From Sthenelais limicola (lineage: Eukaryota; Annelida; Polychaeta; Phyllodocida; Sigalionidae), in contig OW804094.1 of assembly GCA_942159475.1 (NCBI GenBank), forward strand, positions 14,886,132 to 14,950,131: 64,000 nt of DNA, written 5' to 3'. Below are positions 35,317 to 46,600 of this stretch, piece by piece. The position numbers were made by a program, and so were the translations under genes. Each line of letters begins with the position of its first letter. Position 1 is the stretch's first letter. Below the pieces are notes generated by a model. It did not search any database and was not told the DNA's origin. It was given only the letters and a program-made list of their open reading frames with translations.

Positions 35317-38300
35317 GAGGAGCAGCAGCAGTAGCAGACGACATTTGTCCTGTGTGTGTATCAACGCCAGCACCTTACATTGAAGCTACATTTTCAACTA
35401 ACTTTGGTAAAAAAAAAAATCAAAAGTGCCCACCCACCCACCTGAAAGTCACCAGACTAAGATTTGCGACGAGTTTTGTCCAGGCTTTGTGTTCTGTGTA
35501 CGACAAAATAATTGTTTATACGCACCTACTAACGAACGCTCACTTTTCCGTTGTTGTTTACCATTTAGTTATATTTGGGTCTATTGCATATCTCAACACA
35601 TCCATGTTTATTATACATGTACAATGTATTTATGGAAGATATTTTTTTGATCGGTTTAGCTGAGAATGCGGATTTAATATAGCTCTACCTCTAGCCCCTC
35701 GCCGATATTTCCTGTGTTGCTTGCTTTGTGAAACCTGGCATTTGAAAGGAGTAAAATACTGGCTCCGGTACTTAGTGCATTTTGTTTTATGTGCACCCTG
35801 TTTTGGTCAACCTGGATGTTTTCAATTTGATATTGTTTTATACACTCTTGGGGAAATACAGTTTTTGCTCATTAACACAGACATGTATATATATATAAAT
35901 ATGGTGTTGCGAAAAGTTTAAAAGTAGAATCTGAATATCAATCTTAAAATCTGAATAAAAAAAATACTCTGAAGTTACGATTACTGGGATCTAGAATAAT
36001 TTGAGCCCGAATGGTGTTATCCTCTTTAAGCACGATGTTCTGTTATGGAGGGTTGTGTGGACTGTTCAACTGGATTTCCCGCTACTCCTACCTCCATGGT
36101 GGTCGATCTGTCGTCAGTGGAGCTTGACCTAATTTATGCCAAGTATTAGTCCAAATATGGCTTCTAAATTGCGGAATATTTATATATATTGTTTTAATGG
36201 TTGAATCAGAGAAAGAATATCAAGTGTACAAGTAGTTATTACAATTGGCCCTAGATCTATGTTTAGATATATTCGATTAGTTTATCAATTATTTGCCATT
36301 TCAAATATCATTCATTGCTCCTTGTATGGTTAGGACTCAGCGTTAGCAAGTGGGAACATGGGTGATATCATTATTTAAAGGTTCGTTATTGACTGCCAAA
36401 TGTTAAATGTACCGTATTTATAAAGGTAATCCTAAGAGCTCAGCCTTTGTTATACCTCTCAATTGAAAAGATGGCCTGTGTGAAAAGGGACATGGAGTTG
36501 GTTAGGTGTGTGGTAACTGGAAGTAGCTGCTTATTTCCCCGTCTTGAAACTCCTTCTCTTTAAAATATTAAGTTCTTTTTAGAGAAGTCTAAGATAGTAT
36601 ACTACTACAGGTGCTTGTGGACGATTAATTCTGAAAGCTGAACTTGAAACAGTCGTTTTAAACATCGTTAACCACCGTGTTGATTAAACAATTGTGGTAG
36701 TATACTACACCAAAACTAGTGGAAAATTAGCTGAACTAAAAACAGACTTGTAAAACTTGGCTAAAGCTTTATTTCATTTGGTTTTTCGAAATCAATAAAT
36801 GGAATAGCTTTCATAAAAGTCGACAAAAGAAAACATTTTCAGGGAAGGAGGCTCTTAGACATTTTTCTTGATTTGTCTTTAAAGCCTGGTGAAAATACAC
36901 TGCAGTGGTGAAGATCATTTTGACATTGTAAAAGTTGCTATTGAAGTGGCTGCTGGTGTGCGCTTATTCAGGTTATCAACATGTTGACGTGTATGACGGA
37001 TAAGTTATCATGTGTATGGCTATATTGTATATATTATCACGTATTATTATCAATGCAACCAGTGAGAAGAAAATGGATGTCATCATTTAAGCGCATTTCT
37101 GTTGCGAACTAAATACTTGCTGTTGAATCTCCTCGGTATGTGTATTGACGCATTGTAACGACATTAAAGAGACACTAAAATGAACTAGCGGTGAAAGGAA
37201 GGCAGTATTATGTTCTCGCTCCACCCGTGTCCGATTAATAACGTTTGCATTTACCTCATGGACGTTATGGTAGCCTTTGGTTCTGTTCTAGGACATATTG
37301 TACTTCATATCAGTCAGTAACTGCTTGACAATGCATTGGCAATTTTCGGTATGTTTTCATTTGCTTCCTCTTGAACTTCTCTTTAATGGTCGGACGCTCG
37401 TGGACATGACCTTAAGTCAGGGTTCCCATAGTACTGCGAAGTGTTGGACGATCTGGGCTTTGACAAAACCTTTTCTGGACCTTTATAAAGGCCTTCAAAA
37501 CATCCAAAGGTCGTTGAAAATGTAAAACATTGATTGTATTGTTTTCATTCTTGAACTTAATCAGCCAAGGGCCTGCATCTTTCAAAACAAAATCTATTTT
37601 AGGTTATTCCTCGAAAAATGCAATCGAAAGTATTGGATCCCATTTAAAACCATGATTCTGTTGGAACAAGTGTACTGGAAAAATATTTGGAATACAATGT
37701 ATTTGATATAAGGGACTTGCATGTGCTAATTAATACCCATGTCAGGTGCAGTGCTTTATGTTATACGCGTCATCTTGATTATTGTATATTTTCACTGCAT
37801 AGAATGTTTCTTCTGGTATTTGTATGGCTTACAGTTCTAATTGCATAACACACATCTCAAATTACGTATATGAAAGTCCTCTATTGCTAAACAACATGGG
37901 AACCCTGATCCGCGATTAGAAAAACGCAAGAATATGCCGCCACCCATGATCTTGTGTTGTGTATTTGTAGTTGTGAAATTGATTTGAATACAAAATCATT
38001 CATTGGTATTATCTAGATGTTCTACAGTGTCTTGTAAATATGAACATAAGCTATGAAACTTGAATGGAAGTTTTATTCCTAGACCCTAAGTCTTTTTAGT
38101 TGTTTAAATTAGATGAAAAGGGAAGAACGGTAACCGTAGATAGGTAATGCTGGCCGACTCTGAGAGAGTGAATGTGACAGTATTTGTTATTCGTCTATAA
38201 TGGCTCGTGTAGCGATCTCAGTTTAATATTTATTCACCGCCATTAAATCAATTTTATAAGTGACAAATCTTTATGTTTGTTAAGTTCATTTATCCACGAA

Positions 38301-39866
38301 GATGTTAAACATTTTCAATGGGTTTTTTTAAAGTTAAAAATGGTGTTATGGCGAGTGTATTCGACGATTGGCAACTTTTTTTTTAAGTTGATTTGAAGAG
38401 ATATTAAATATTTAGACATTTTTAAATAGGTGCACTTTGTTCTCCAGCACTCCTTAAAATTAATCATGAAAGCAAATGAATTGGTAATCTTCTTATTAAT
38501 TTCTCCAATTAATATGCTGTCATAGATATGGTTCAAATTGCTCATTTATGGATAGCTATGCACTCTGAGTATAAAGGGGAGGAAGATAAGGCATCTTGAT
38601 GCGTTTGTAGACAGTGTTGAATGCAAGGCGAGTTGAATATGTGTCGCTCATTGAAGCAATAATTACTCGTTTGTTGCTCATCACGAAATATTGATTCAGA
38701 TAATTCTTATAGGGGAAAGAAGCTATGTTGTGTGACTGTCAACCTTATTTTATAGGGCATGAAGAAGTTATGTGGGCTTTTTATTTTTGAATTGATCCAA
38801 ACATACAAATCGTATGTAATGTTCTCAGTCCAGACCATGGGAAATGGGGCCAAACATGGAAAAAGAATTCAAGATTACATCCATACAAATTTTAACGTTG
38901 TAATAAGTTAACTTGGGATCTCGACACAAGTTTCGGCTGTCTTCATGTTACATCACAACTTCTAGACTTGCAAGATAGATAACTGATATTCATTATGGCG
39001 CATATTGCAGATTCACTTCAACAATTTAGTGCCATTGTTTACAATATTTGGTTCAGCCCATTTGTTTGGACATGTTAATATTTACTCTTTATTAATGGGT
39101 AATAATAGCAGTACGTCATAGATGTGGTAACTGTGGGCATGGAAGAATATGGGACTTGCATCGGCTACTGTGAATGCGTGAAGAGAAATTTCTGAGTGAA
39201 AGATCACTTTTATTTATTATTATACAAGTCATAGAATGAATAAACAGAAGGTGCGGTGATTGAGTTAGTTGCAAGGTGACAAATTAATTGGTTTACCACA
39301 AGTTGACTGGCGCACATGTTGATAATCAAGTCTCGTCCACCGCGAGCAATATGGGCGAGAATTACCGTGATTGGAATCGAGTCTAAGTAAAGTCCTCTAT
39401 TACATGCTATACATAGTGCAGGACACATCAACCTATTCCAATGGAAGAACTGAGAGTTACTGGGTTTGTATCATAGCCCGGAGTGGTTAGGTGAGCAGAG
39501 AGGGTTAGGAGCTGGGAATTCCTCAACAATGTATATATATGTAAGTAAGTAGGTATGAGTGTATTTCAGAGTATTTCTCAAGGTTTGATAATAAAAACAA
39601 ATATGGATCAGAGAGTTCTGTGTTTTTCCTGGGTCCACTTTAGTAAATGCTTATATTATTATAACTACTTATTATCCACAACTATCATATTGGATGAATA
39701 CTTCAATGTTTCTGAAAATCAAGTTCAAAATGTTTCCTGATTGCCCTATTTCAAGGTAATTTACCCCTAATTTGTTGAACACTATTTTAAAGGTGGAACA
39801 TCACCCCCATCTCGCAATGTTTATTTTCAAGGTAAATGGTTTTTACCTACGACAAAAATTTATATT

Positions 39867-39960
39867 CTTCGAGTTGTCAAATGGTCTAAAGCGCTGAGTC
39901 GGCTCGGTGCATGGCATGATGGGGGTTTGTATCCGGTGTGGCCACAAGTTTCACCTCCCA
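39867..39960 (+). mobile_element. tRNA-derived SINE remnant
   Basis: GAGTTGTCAAATGGTCTAAA followed by GCGCTGAGTCGG and a mutated B box, then CCGGTGTGGCCACAAGTTTC. It matches the 5' half of the SINE at 22209-22378 and is truncated at its 3' side by the foldback element. Confidence 0.6.
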
Positions 39961-39969
39961 CAAGGCAAC

Positions 39970-40545
39970 TTACAGATAAATACCAGTGTTGTCAGTACTG
40001 CAGCAGGCGGGAATTCAAGGAACGAATGCATGAAACAATAGAATTCAATATATTTTGTTCAAACTTTGTATTGAAAAAGAACATGGTTGGGGGAATACAA
40101 AATGCCAAGAAAACTGGATATTATCATATTATTTTGTGTTTTAGGGATGAGTGAAGTTTACTTCCCTTCACTATTGATTTCAATGGGGGAAGCTCATTGT
40201 GATACAAGTTTAGCTGAATAACTTTTTTTTAGTTCAATGACCCCTTATTTTTTTTAATTGGGAGGATAGAATAACATGTCAGCAATGTATATGCAGATTT
40301 AAAAGAAAATCGTATGATTCAATCATATGCTATTGGGAAAAATGCAGAAAATACCCATTTTTCCATAGACTTCTATAGTGAACAGTAATAAATTTCAGTG
40401 GCCCCTGAAATAAAAACTAATCCAATGACATGGTTTTGGGGGGCTTTTTGGGTTCCCCCAACCATGTTCTTTCTAAATCCAAAGTTTAAAGAAAATTCCA
40501 TGATTCATTCATTTTTTAAGTGAACACTGGTATTTACCTTTAACT
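39970..40545. mobile_element. Foldback-like element with long imperfect inverted arms
   Basis: The left arm (39970-40105) contains ATAAATACCAGTGTT, later ACTTTGTATTGAAAAAGAAC and ATGGTTGGGGGAA. The right arm (40440-40545) is its imperfect reverse complement (TTCCCCCAACCATGTTCTTT, then AACACTGGTATTTACC). The arms extend about 100 bp with indels and enclose about 330 bp. Confidence 0.55.
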
Positions 40546-40890
40546 ATCTTTTTAAACAAAATAATAGCACTACAATAGATTGTATACAATGCATGGGTCT
40601 GGGCGTCAGAATATGCAGGTAATACTTTAGCCTACAGACCGGCAACTATAAAGTGAGTTAAACAATTATTAGTCTCCCATATTGATAAATTAAGAATTCT
40701 ATGCAACAATTATTTAAAATATGTATTTCGCTGACCCACATACGCATACACTAGGTCATTTTCTCGTGGAACTGATGAAGCCTCTTGCCATTGGAAGCAC
40801 GCCACTGAAATCGTGTCCAACTAACCAAAAACTTAGTAATATTCACAAGCACAAAAAGATGAATACTTTAAATGAACTACCCCAGAATAA

Positions 40891-40902
40891 TGAGAATTAT
40901 TC
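40891..40902 (+). repeat. 5' target-site duplication of the LINE
   Basis: TGAGAATTATTC, identical to 47688-47699. The preceding AA could extend the duplication to 14 bp but merges with the poly(A) tail at the 3' side. Confidence 0.9.
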
Positions 40903-41901
40903 GATAAAGATAGTACTCTGAAAGCGAACAGACGTGTGGTAGCTTAGGCTCCTCAACTAATCCTTTTTCTTTCAGATAAGCCAGGTTCCAGAAGCATCAT
41001 TTTTCGCCAAAGTGGAGAAAAAGTTAGAAGAAAAGTAGAGACGAAAAGAAAAATACCCAGGAAGCAAAAATAACGACAGAAAATTGGATAAGAAAAAGCT
41101 GAAGGATTACGCGCGAACATAACCGCCATTAATCCAGAAGCTCAGCGTTTATCGCCCACCTTGGATTAAGTGGATTAAGACAAAGTGACAGTTAAACGAA
41201 AAAAAAAGAGAAAGTTACTGGAATACGAATAAGAACCGAGAAATTCTGTGCAAGGAAAAAGTTTTTTGCCCCGCCAAAAACTTTATTTCTCAAGACAAAC
41301 GTGGAGATTAAATAATCCTCGACAACACGTGAGCAAGTGGATTAACGGAAAAGGATCGCAAAGCACAAGTAAAGGCTGGAAATATACGGTGTACATCAAA
41401 ACCGGTAAGAAAAAGAAGCGCAAAAATTCTGGATCTAACAGAAAAGTGGAAGTAAAGAATAAAACGGCATAAAAAAAAATAAAGAGAACCACGTGAGGAT
41501 TATCAGCTTATTCAGAACAGTTGGGATTAGCGGCCATATTGGTCGTCTTCCTCGCATCGAGAAAAGAGCGGGACGGGCTAAGTGAGGCTGCGGCCCAATA
41601 GCCACGACCCAAACGGCTAAAGACGGAACTCTTGGAGAAAAGAAGTGAATAAAAGTTAAGAAAACTGGAGAAGTACAAAAAACTTTATAAAATTTAAAAC
41701 ATTCGAACAAAAGTGACCCGAAAGTAAACTATTGTAACCAGAAATGGAACTAGTGGGATAAAAAACTGTAAAAGTCGAAAGCCATAAAGCGAGAAAAGTG
41801 ACGCCGGAAGTAACGGTGGCCATCTTGAATTTAGAGACAAGAGAAGTGAAAAACAAACTGTTGCAACGGAAACCAGTTCCGGTGTAAACACTTCCGGGGC
41901 C
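40903..41901 (+). promoter_or_regulatory. LINE 5' UTR, presumed internal promoter region
   Basis: Lysine-codon-like, A-rich sequence with only short frames (a 74-codon frame at 41248-41472 is rich in Lys and has no recognisable domain). A splice-acceptor-like tract CTTTTTCTTTCAG is at about 40966-40978. In L1-group elements this region holds the internal promoter; that role is inferred from position. Confidence 0.5.
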
Positions 41902-43581
41902 ATGAGTTTGGCTAACGTGGATCAGAAAGTACTAAATAACGAAGAAAATAAACAAAACCCAGACGAAAAAGTAAAGAGGAAAAGACCAGCGGAAGAATCC
42001 TCACCAACGATTCCAACTAAAAGAGCAAATAAAGCGGAAATGAAAACGGGAGCAGCAAAAGTTCCCCCGGCACCGACGGACCAGGGTCCTGATGGAAAGC
42101 CCAAACCTGATCCGAAGAAACAAAAAAAAGGAGGGGCAAATGGCACCCCGAAAAAACTAAAGAAGCTGGAAAAAAAGAACATAAAAAGGGTTAGACCGCT
42201 ATATAAGAGTAATGATGTTATGCAAATGGTACGTGAAATGCAGAAACACAACCAGGAAAGCTTCGACGAACTGTTTGACGCCTTAGGTGACTTAGAAGTC
42301 GTAAAGGACACAGTAAACGAAAATATCGTAGCGATAGAAAATGTGAATGCCGCCATAGATGTAATACATGAAGAAAATAAGAAAAGAGATATGGAGAAAG
42401 AGGAGATGAAACAAACCATCAAGCAACAGAATGAGGACATACTGATTCTGCAACAGAATGCGGCACAACCAAGAGATACAGATGACCTAGAGAGGAGAAA
42501 AATAGAGCAGCTGAAAGATCAAGATCTAGTGAGAGAAGAAATGGCAAAACTAGAGAATAATCTTTTGATTGTCGGAATCAAAGCAATGGAAGGAGAAACC
42601 CAGGCTGATAGACAAGAAGCAGCCAAAAATGTAATACATGAAGGTATGGGTCTGACTCATATAAAGATCAAGAGAACCTTCAGAGTGAATTCCAAGCCAG
42701 GATGTCCCTTGAAAATCGAGTTGAATAATCACGAAGAAGCTGAACTGATTCTTGATAATAAGGAGGAGCTAAAACAGTATGTATACGATGGAGTGGCAGG
42801 GCAAGTATATGTAAAAAAGGATGTTCCATTGTTCATGAGATTACGTAATGCCAAGGCGAAACAAATCGCTGACGCTGCACTACTTATCGGATACGACGAA
42901 GCCAGAGCAAGTAAAGGTAATGTCTTCATTGATAGATGGTATCGCTACGATGAACTGGCAGCAGTCCCTACCGAATTGTTACTATCGCAATTAACCAAGA
43001 AAGAAAACCATCATGCTCTAGTATTTTTTACGGAAGATAATCCACTTTCGAATCATTACAAATCGCCTTTCAACATCGAGCAGAAGCAGTTCCACAATGT
43101 AGAACAATTCCTTTTCTACAAGAAAGCAATAATCGGAGAGGATACTGATAAAATCCAGATGGCCCTCGCAACACAAAATCCGAAGAAGGCAAAGAGTTAT
43201 ATGGCGAATGTAACCAGGAATAGACAGAACTGGGTCCTCCATAGAAAAGAATTCTTACTGTCGGCCCTAAGAGCCAAAGTTCAGTACAATGAGTCGGTGA
43301 AACAATACCTACTATTGTCAGGAGACAAACATATTGGAGAAGCTGCCCCCAAAGATAAAGTTTGGGGAATAGGGATCCCCCTATCCGATCCTGACGTCCT
43401 AGACTCATCAAGATGGCCACCAAATGGTAACATGCTGGGAAAAGCATGGATGCAGATTAGAGATGAAATCAGGAGGAAAGAGCCTGAAAGTCGTGAGAGC
43501 AGTAGTAGTGACGAAGGAGAGGAAGAGGAGGATGACGACGAGGAGGAAGGAGAGGAGGAGATGGAAGAATCTCCACTTTAA
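41902..43581 (+). CDS. LINE ORF1 protein: coiled coil, RRM-like core, C-terminal NADAR domain
   Basis: 559 residues from an ATG in GGCCATGA context. Regions in order: a basic, Lys-rich N-terminus with nuclear-localisation-like runs (about 1-105); a charged coiled coil (about 105-215); an RRM-like segment starting NNLLIVGIKAMEG (about 215-300) and a small C-terminal module (about 300-360), as in L1-type ORF1 chaperones. Next is a NADAR (YbiA/DUF1768)-like domain (about 372-525) with FFTEDNPLSNHY, FHNVEQFLFYKKA, LRAKVQYNESVKQYLL, GEAAPKDKVWGIGIP and GNMLGKAWMQIRDEI, followed by an acidic Glu/Asp tail. NADAR proteins act on N-glycosidic or ADP-ribosyl substrates, including ADP-ribosylated guanine in DNA. 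The family's conserved Glu in VEQ, the Lys pair, WGIG and NxLGxxxMxxR positions appear intact, suggesting activity rather than decay. The assignment is by motif reading only. Confidence 0.85.
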   Translation: MSLANVDQKVLNNEENKQNPDEKVKRKRPAEESSPTIPTKRANKAEMKTGAAKVPPAPTDQGPDGKPKPDPKKQKKGGANGTPKKLKKLEKKNIKRVRPLYKSNDVMQMVREMQKHNQESFDELFDALGDLEVVKDTVNENIVAIENVNAAIDVIHEENKKRDMEKEEMKQTIKQQNEDILILQQNAAQPRDTDDLERRKIEQLKDQDLVREEMAKLENNLLIVGIKAMEGETQADRQEAAKNVIHEGMGLTHIKIKRTFRVNSKPGCPLKIELNNHEEAELILDNKEELKQYVYDGVAGQVYVKKDVPLFMRLRNAKAKQIADAALLIGYDEARASKGNVFIDRWYRYDELAAVPTELLLSQLTKKENHHALVFFTEDNPLSNHYKSPFNIEQKQFHNVEQFLFYKKAIIGEDTDKIQMALATQNPKKAKSYMANVTRNRQNWVLHRKEFLLSALRAKVQYNESVKQYLLLSGDKHIGEAAPKDKVWGIGIPLSDPDVLDSSRWPPNGNMLGKAWMQIRDEIRRKEPESRESSSSDEGEEEEDDDEEEGEEEMEESPL

Positions 43582-43638
43582 TCCCCTGGAAGACATTCGG
43601 AATTGTGATTTAACTTAGTTGAATTATAAAAATCCGTA

Positions 43639-46600
43639 ATGGAGACCCTAGGGGAAGAGAGAAGCCAGCTGGGTTTTATTTCACTTAATGTGAATGGCCT
43701 AGCAGGGAGCATTAAGAGAAAAGCAATTATGGATGAGCTTAAAACAAATAATAATATGATAATAGGGCTGCAAGAAACCCATTCTTCTAGTGAAATCGAA
43801 GCTATATGGAAAACACAGTGGCCGGGAGAAATGATAATGAATCATGGCACTAAAGCTTCTAGAGGAGTGATGTTATTAATACCTAAATGTTTAAAATCTA
43901 ATATAGCTGAACGAGGTCAAGATGATTCTGGTCGGTGGCAGTACGTAGTACTGGACCAGAACAATAGAAAAACTGGAATCTTCAACGTCTACTCACCAAC
44001 TAGTGAAAAGACAGAAGAACAGGAAGAAATTCTAAAGAAGATCAAAGAAAAAGTCCAGTCGTTACAAGTAGAAGACATCGTAATGATGGGAGACTTTAAT
44101 GCAGACTTGTCCTTCAGACCTGATAGCAAAGCTAGCAGCATATTAAATGATTTTATAAATGAACTGGACCTATGTGACATCATAAAGGTGAAAAGTAACA
44201 ACCAACCAGTAAAAACATGGTCAAGAAATGGTAGTGAGTCAAGGCTGGATTATGTTTTTATTTCCAGTAATATTGTGAATAGCATTGTCTCCTTCTCAGT
44301 AGATTCGCATGCCCAAACTGATCACAAAAAGATTAGCATAAATATATATCAAGAAATCGAAAAACGTGGTAAAGGCTTCTGGAAGCTCAATGTAAACTTG
44401 TTGCAGAATGATCATTTTGTTCACAATGTAGAGATGTTGGCAAAAGAAAACAAAGAGTTGTCACCCACTTTGAGATGGGAATTTTTCAAACTTAAAGTGA
44501 GAGAAGAGGCTATAAGAATTAGCTCAGATATTGCTAGAGAAAGAAGAAGAAAAAAAGAAATCGAAAATAGAAGATTAAAAATTTTGGACCAAAAAAAAAT
44601 AATGTCAGAGGAAGAAAAAGAAGAAAGAAAGAATATATTAAATGAGAAGAAAATAGCTGAGTTAAATGCAGCCCAGGGGGCCCTAATAAGATCTAGGGCC
44701 AGGTGGGCAATCGAGGGGGAAAAACCCACAAAATATTTCTGTGCCCTAGAGAAATACCAGGCAGAAAAAAAAATCATTAATCAATTGAAGGTAAATGGTG
44801 TTTTAAAAACTGGTAAAGAAGAAATATTGAAACAAGGTGAAAAATTCTATAAAGAATTATACACCGAGTTTGAGATAGACGAACAGATCGCAGAAACCTT
44901 TATGAAAGGAGAAAACATATATGAACTAGACGAAATAGATAACGATATTTTAATACGACCTTTTGAAGAAGAGGAAGTTAAAAAGATTATATTGTCTATG
45001 AAAAACAACAAGTCACCAGGGTGTGATGGTTTTACTGTCGAGTTTTTTAAGTTTTTCTGGTACGCGATATATCAAATGTTTATAAATATGATGCATTTCA
45101 ATCTAGCTCAGGGAAAAATATCTGAAAGTCAGTCAAGAGGAATAATAAGTGTCATACCCAAAAAAGATAAAAATTTAGAAGATCTGGGAAATTGGAGACC
45201 AATAACGTTACTCAACGTTGATTATAAGATTATATCTAAAGCTATCACATCAAGACTAAAAATGCATATTACAGATATGATAAAAGAAGATCAATTTGGT
45301 TTTATCCATGGAAGATACATAGGCACAGCAGTCAGAAAGATTGATGACACTATTTCTTACTTGGAAAAAAATCGACAGGAGGGACTAATAGTAGCTTTGG
45401 ACTTCTCCAAAGCGTACGATTCAGTCAGTTGGACCTTCTTAGAAAAAGTCTTAATCTCTCATAATATATGTGACACTTTCAGATCGTGGATAAAATGTTT
45501 ACTAGAAAACTCTAAAGCTGCCTTTTCGAACAATGGTCATATATCCAATTGGTTCGACATAAGAAGGGGAGTTAAACAGGGAGACCCAGTCTCATCTTAT
45601 CTGTTCACAATGATAGTAGAGAAGCTAGCAGAAAGCCTAAGAAATGATAACGAGATAGAAGGAATAAATATAGGAGGATATGAGAATAAAATAATACAGT
45701 TCGCAGACGACAGCACCCTCATGGTAAAGAATGAAATATCCCTAGTGAAATGCCTTAGAAAAATAGATGACTTCTTTTTAGCGACTGGTCTAAAACTTAA
45801 TGCTAAAAAATCAAAAGGTTTCAGAATTGGAAACTTTGCTCTATCTAATAGAAAGGTGTTAGAACTAAACTGGGAGAAAGAAATAAAAATTCTAGGGGTC
45901 ACCCTTATGTCGCCAAGAAGCGAAAAAAAACTATCTTTAATAAATACAGTTGATCTTGTGCAAAAAATCAAAAATGTAATAAATGCATGGAGGTACAGAT
46001 CATTGACGATCAAAGGTCGAATATTAGTCTCGAATGTTTTTGTATTACCATTGGTCCAACATACGTTATCGTGCGTTTATATAGATCCAAAAAAACAAAA
46101 AGAGATAGAAACTATTATCACCACCTTCATATGGAAAGGAGGATCTAATAAAATAAGTACTGACTTCTTAGCGCAGAACTGTCAGAATGGTGGCCTAAAT
46201 CTGAGATGCATAAAAGAAATAATTGAGACAAACAGATTAAAGTGGGTTCAAAGGATGCTAGAAAACAGTAATTCATCATGGTTTAAAATTCTTGAACATG
46301 ACCAGGGAAAATCAATTGAAGATATTTTCTTAATTAGAAATAAACCCAGTCATGCTTTGAACAAATTTTATGAGGAAGTCTTTGATATTTGGAACAAATA
46401 TTATTTCTCACAAAAACCAACTAGTGTGGATCAAATCAGAAAAGAAAGGCTATGGAGAAACAAATTAATTGTTGTTAAAAAAATCCCCATAGGATGGGAA
46501 AGAGGCGAAAATCTTGGAATTAAAGTAATTGGAGATATATTAAATGACAGAGGTGAACTAATGTCAGAAAAAGAATTCCGAAAGGAATACAGCACCAATA

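Larger units (their letters stand above)
35317..40890. other. YTHDC1 3' UTR and intergenic sequence before the LINE
   Basis: No coding exon is recognisable. An AATAAA at about 35954 is a candidate polyadenylation signal for YTHDC1, about 640 bp after the stop. The later sequence is AT-rich and includes a SINE remnant (39867-39960) and a foldback structure (39970-40545). The palindrome TAGTATACTA occurs at about 36597 and 36698. Confidence 0.5.

Noticed and set aside
41248..41472. 74-codon Lys-rich frame in the LINE 5' UTR
   Set aside because: It starts at GTG, has no recognisable domain and reflects A-rich composition, so it is not called as a gene.
41922..42440. 172-codon minus-strand frame opposite ORF1
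   Set aside because: Shadow of the A-rich, Lys/Glu-rich ORF1 coding strand; its Ser/Phe-rich sequence has no family resemblance.
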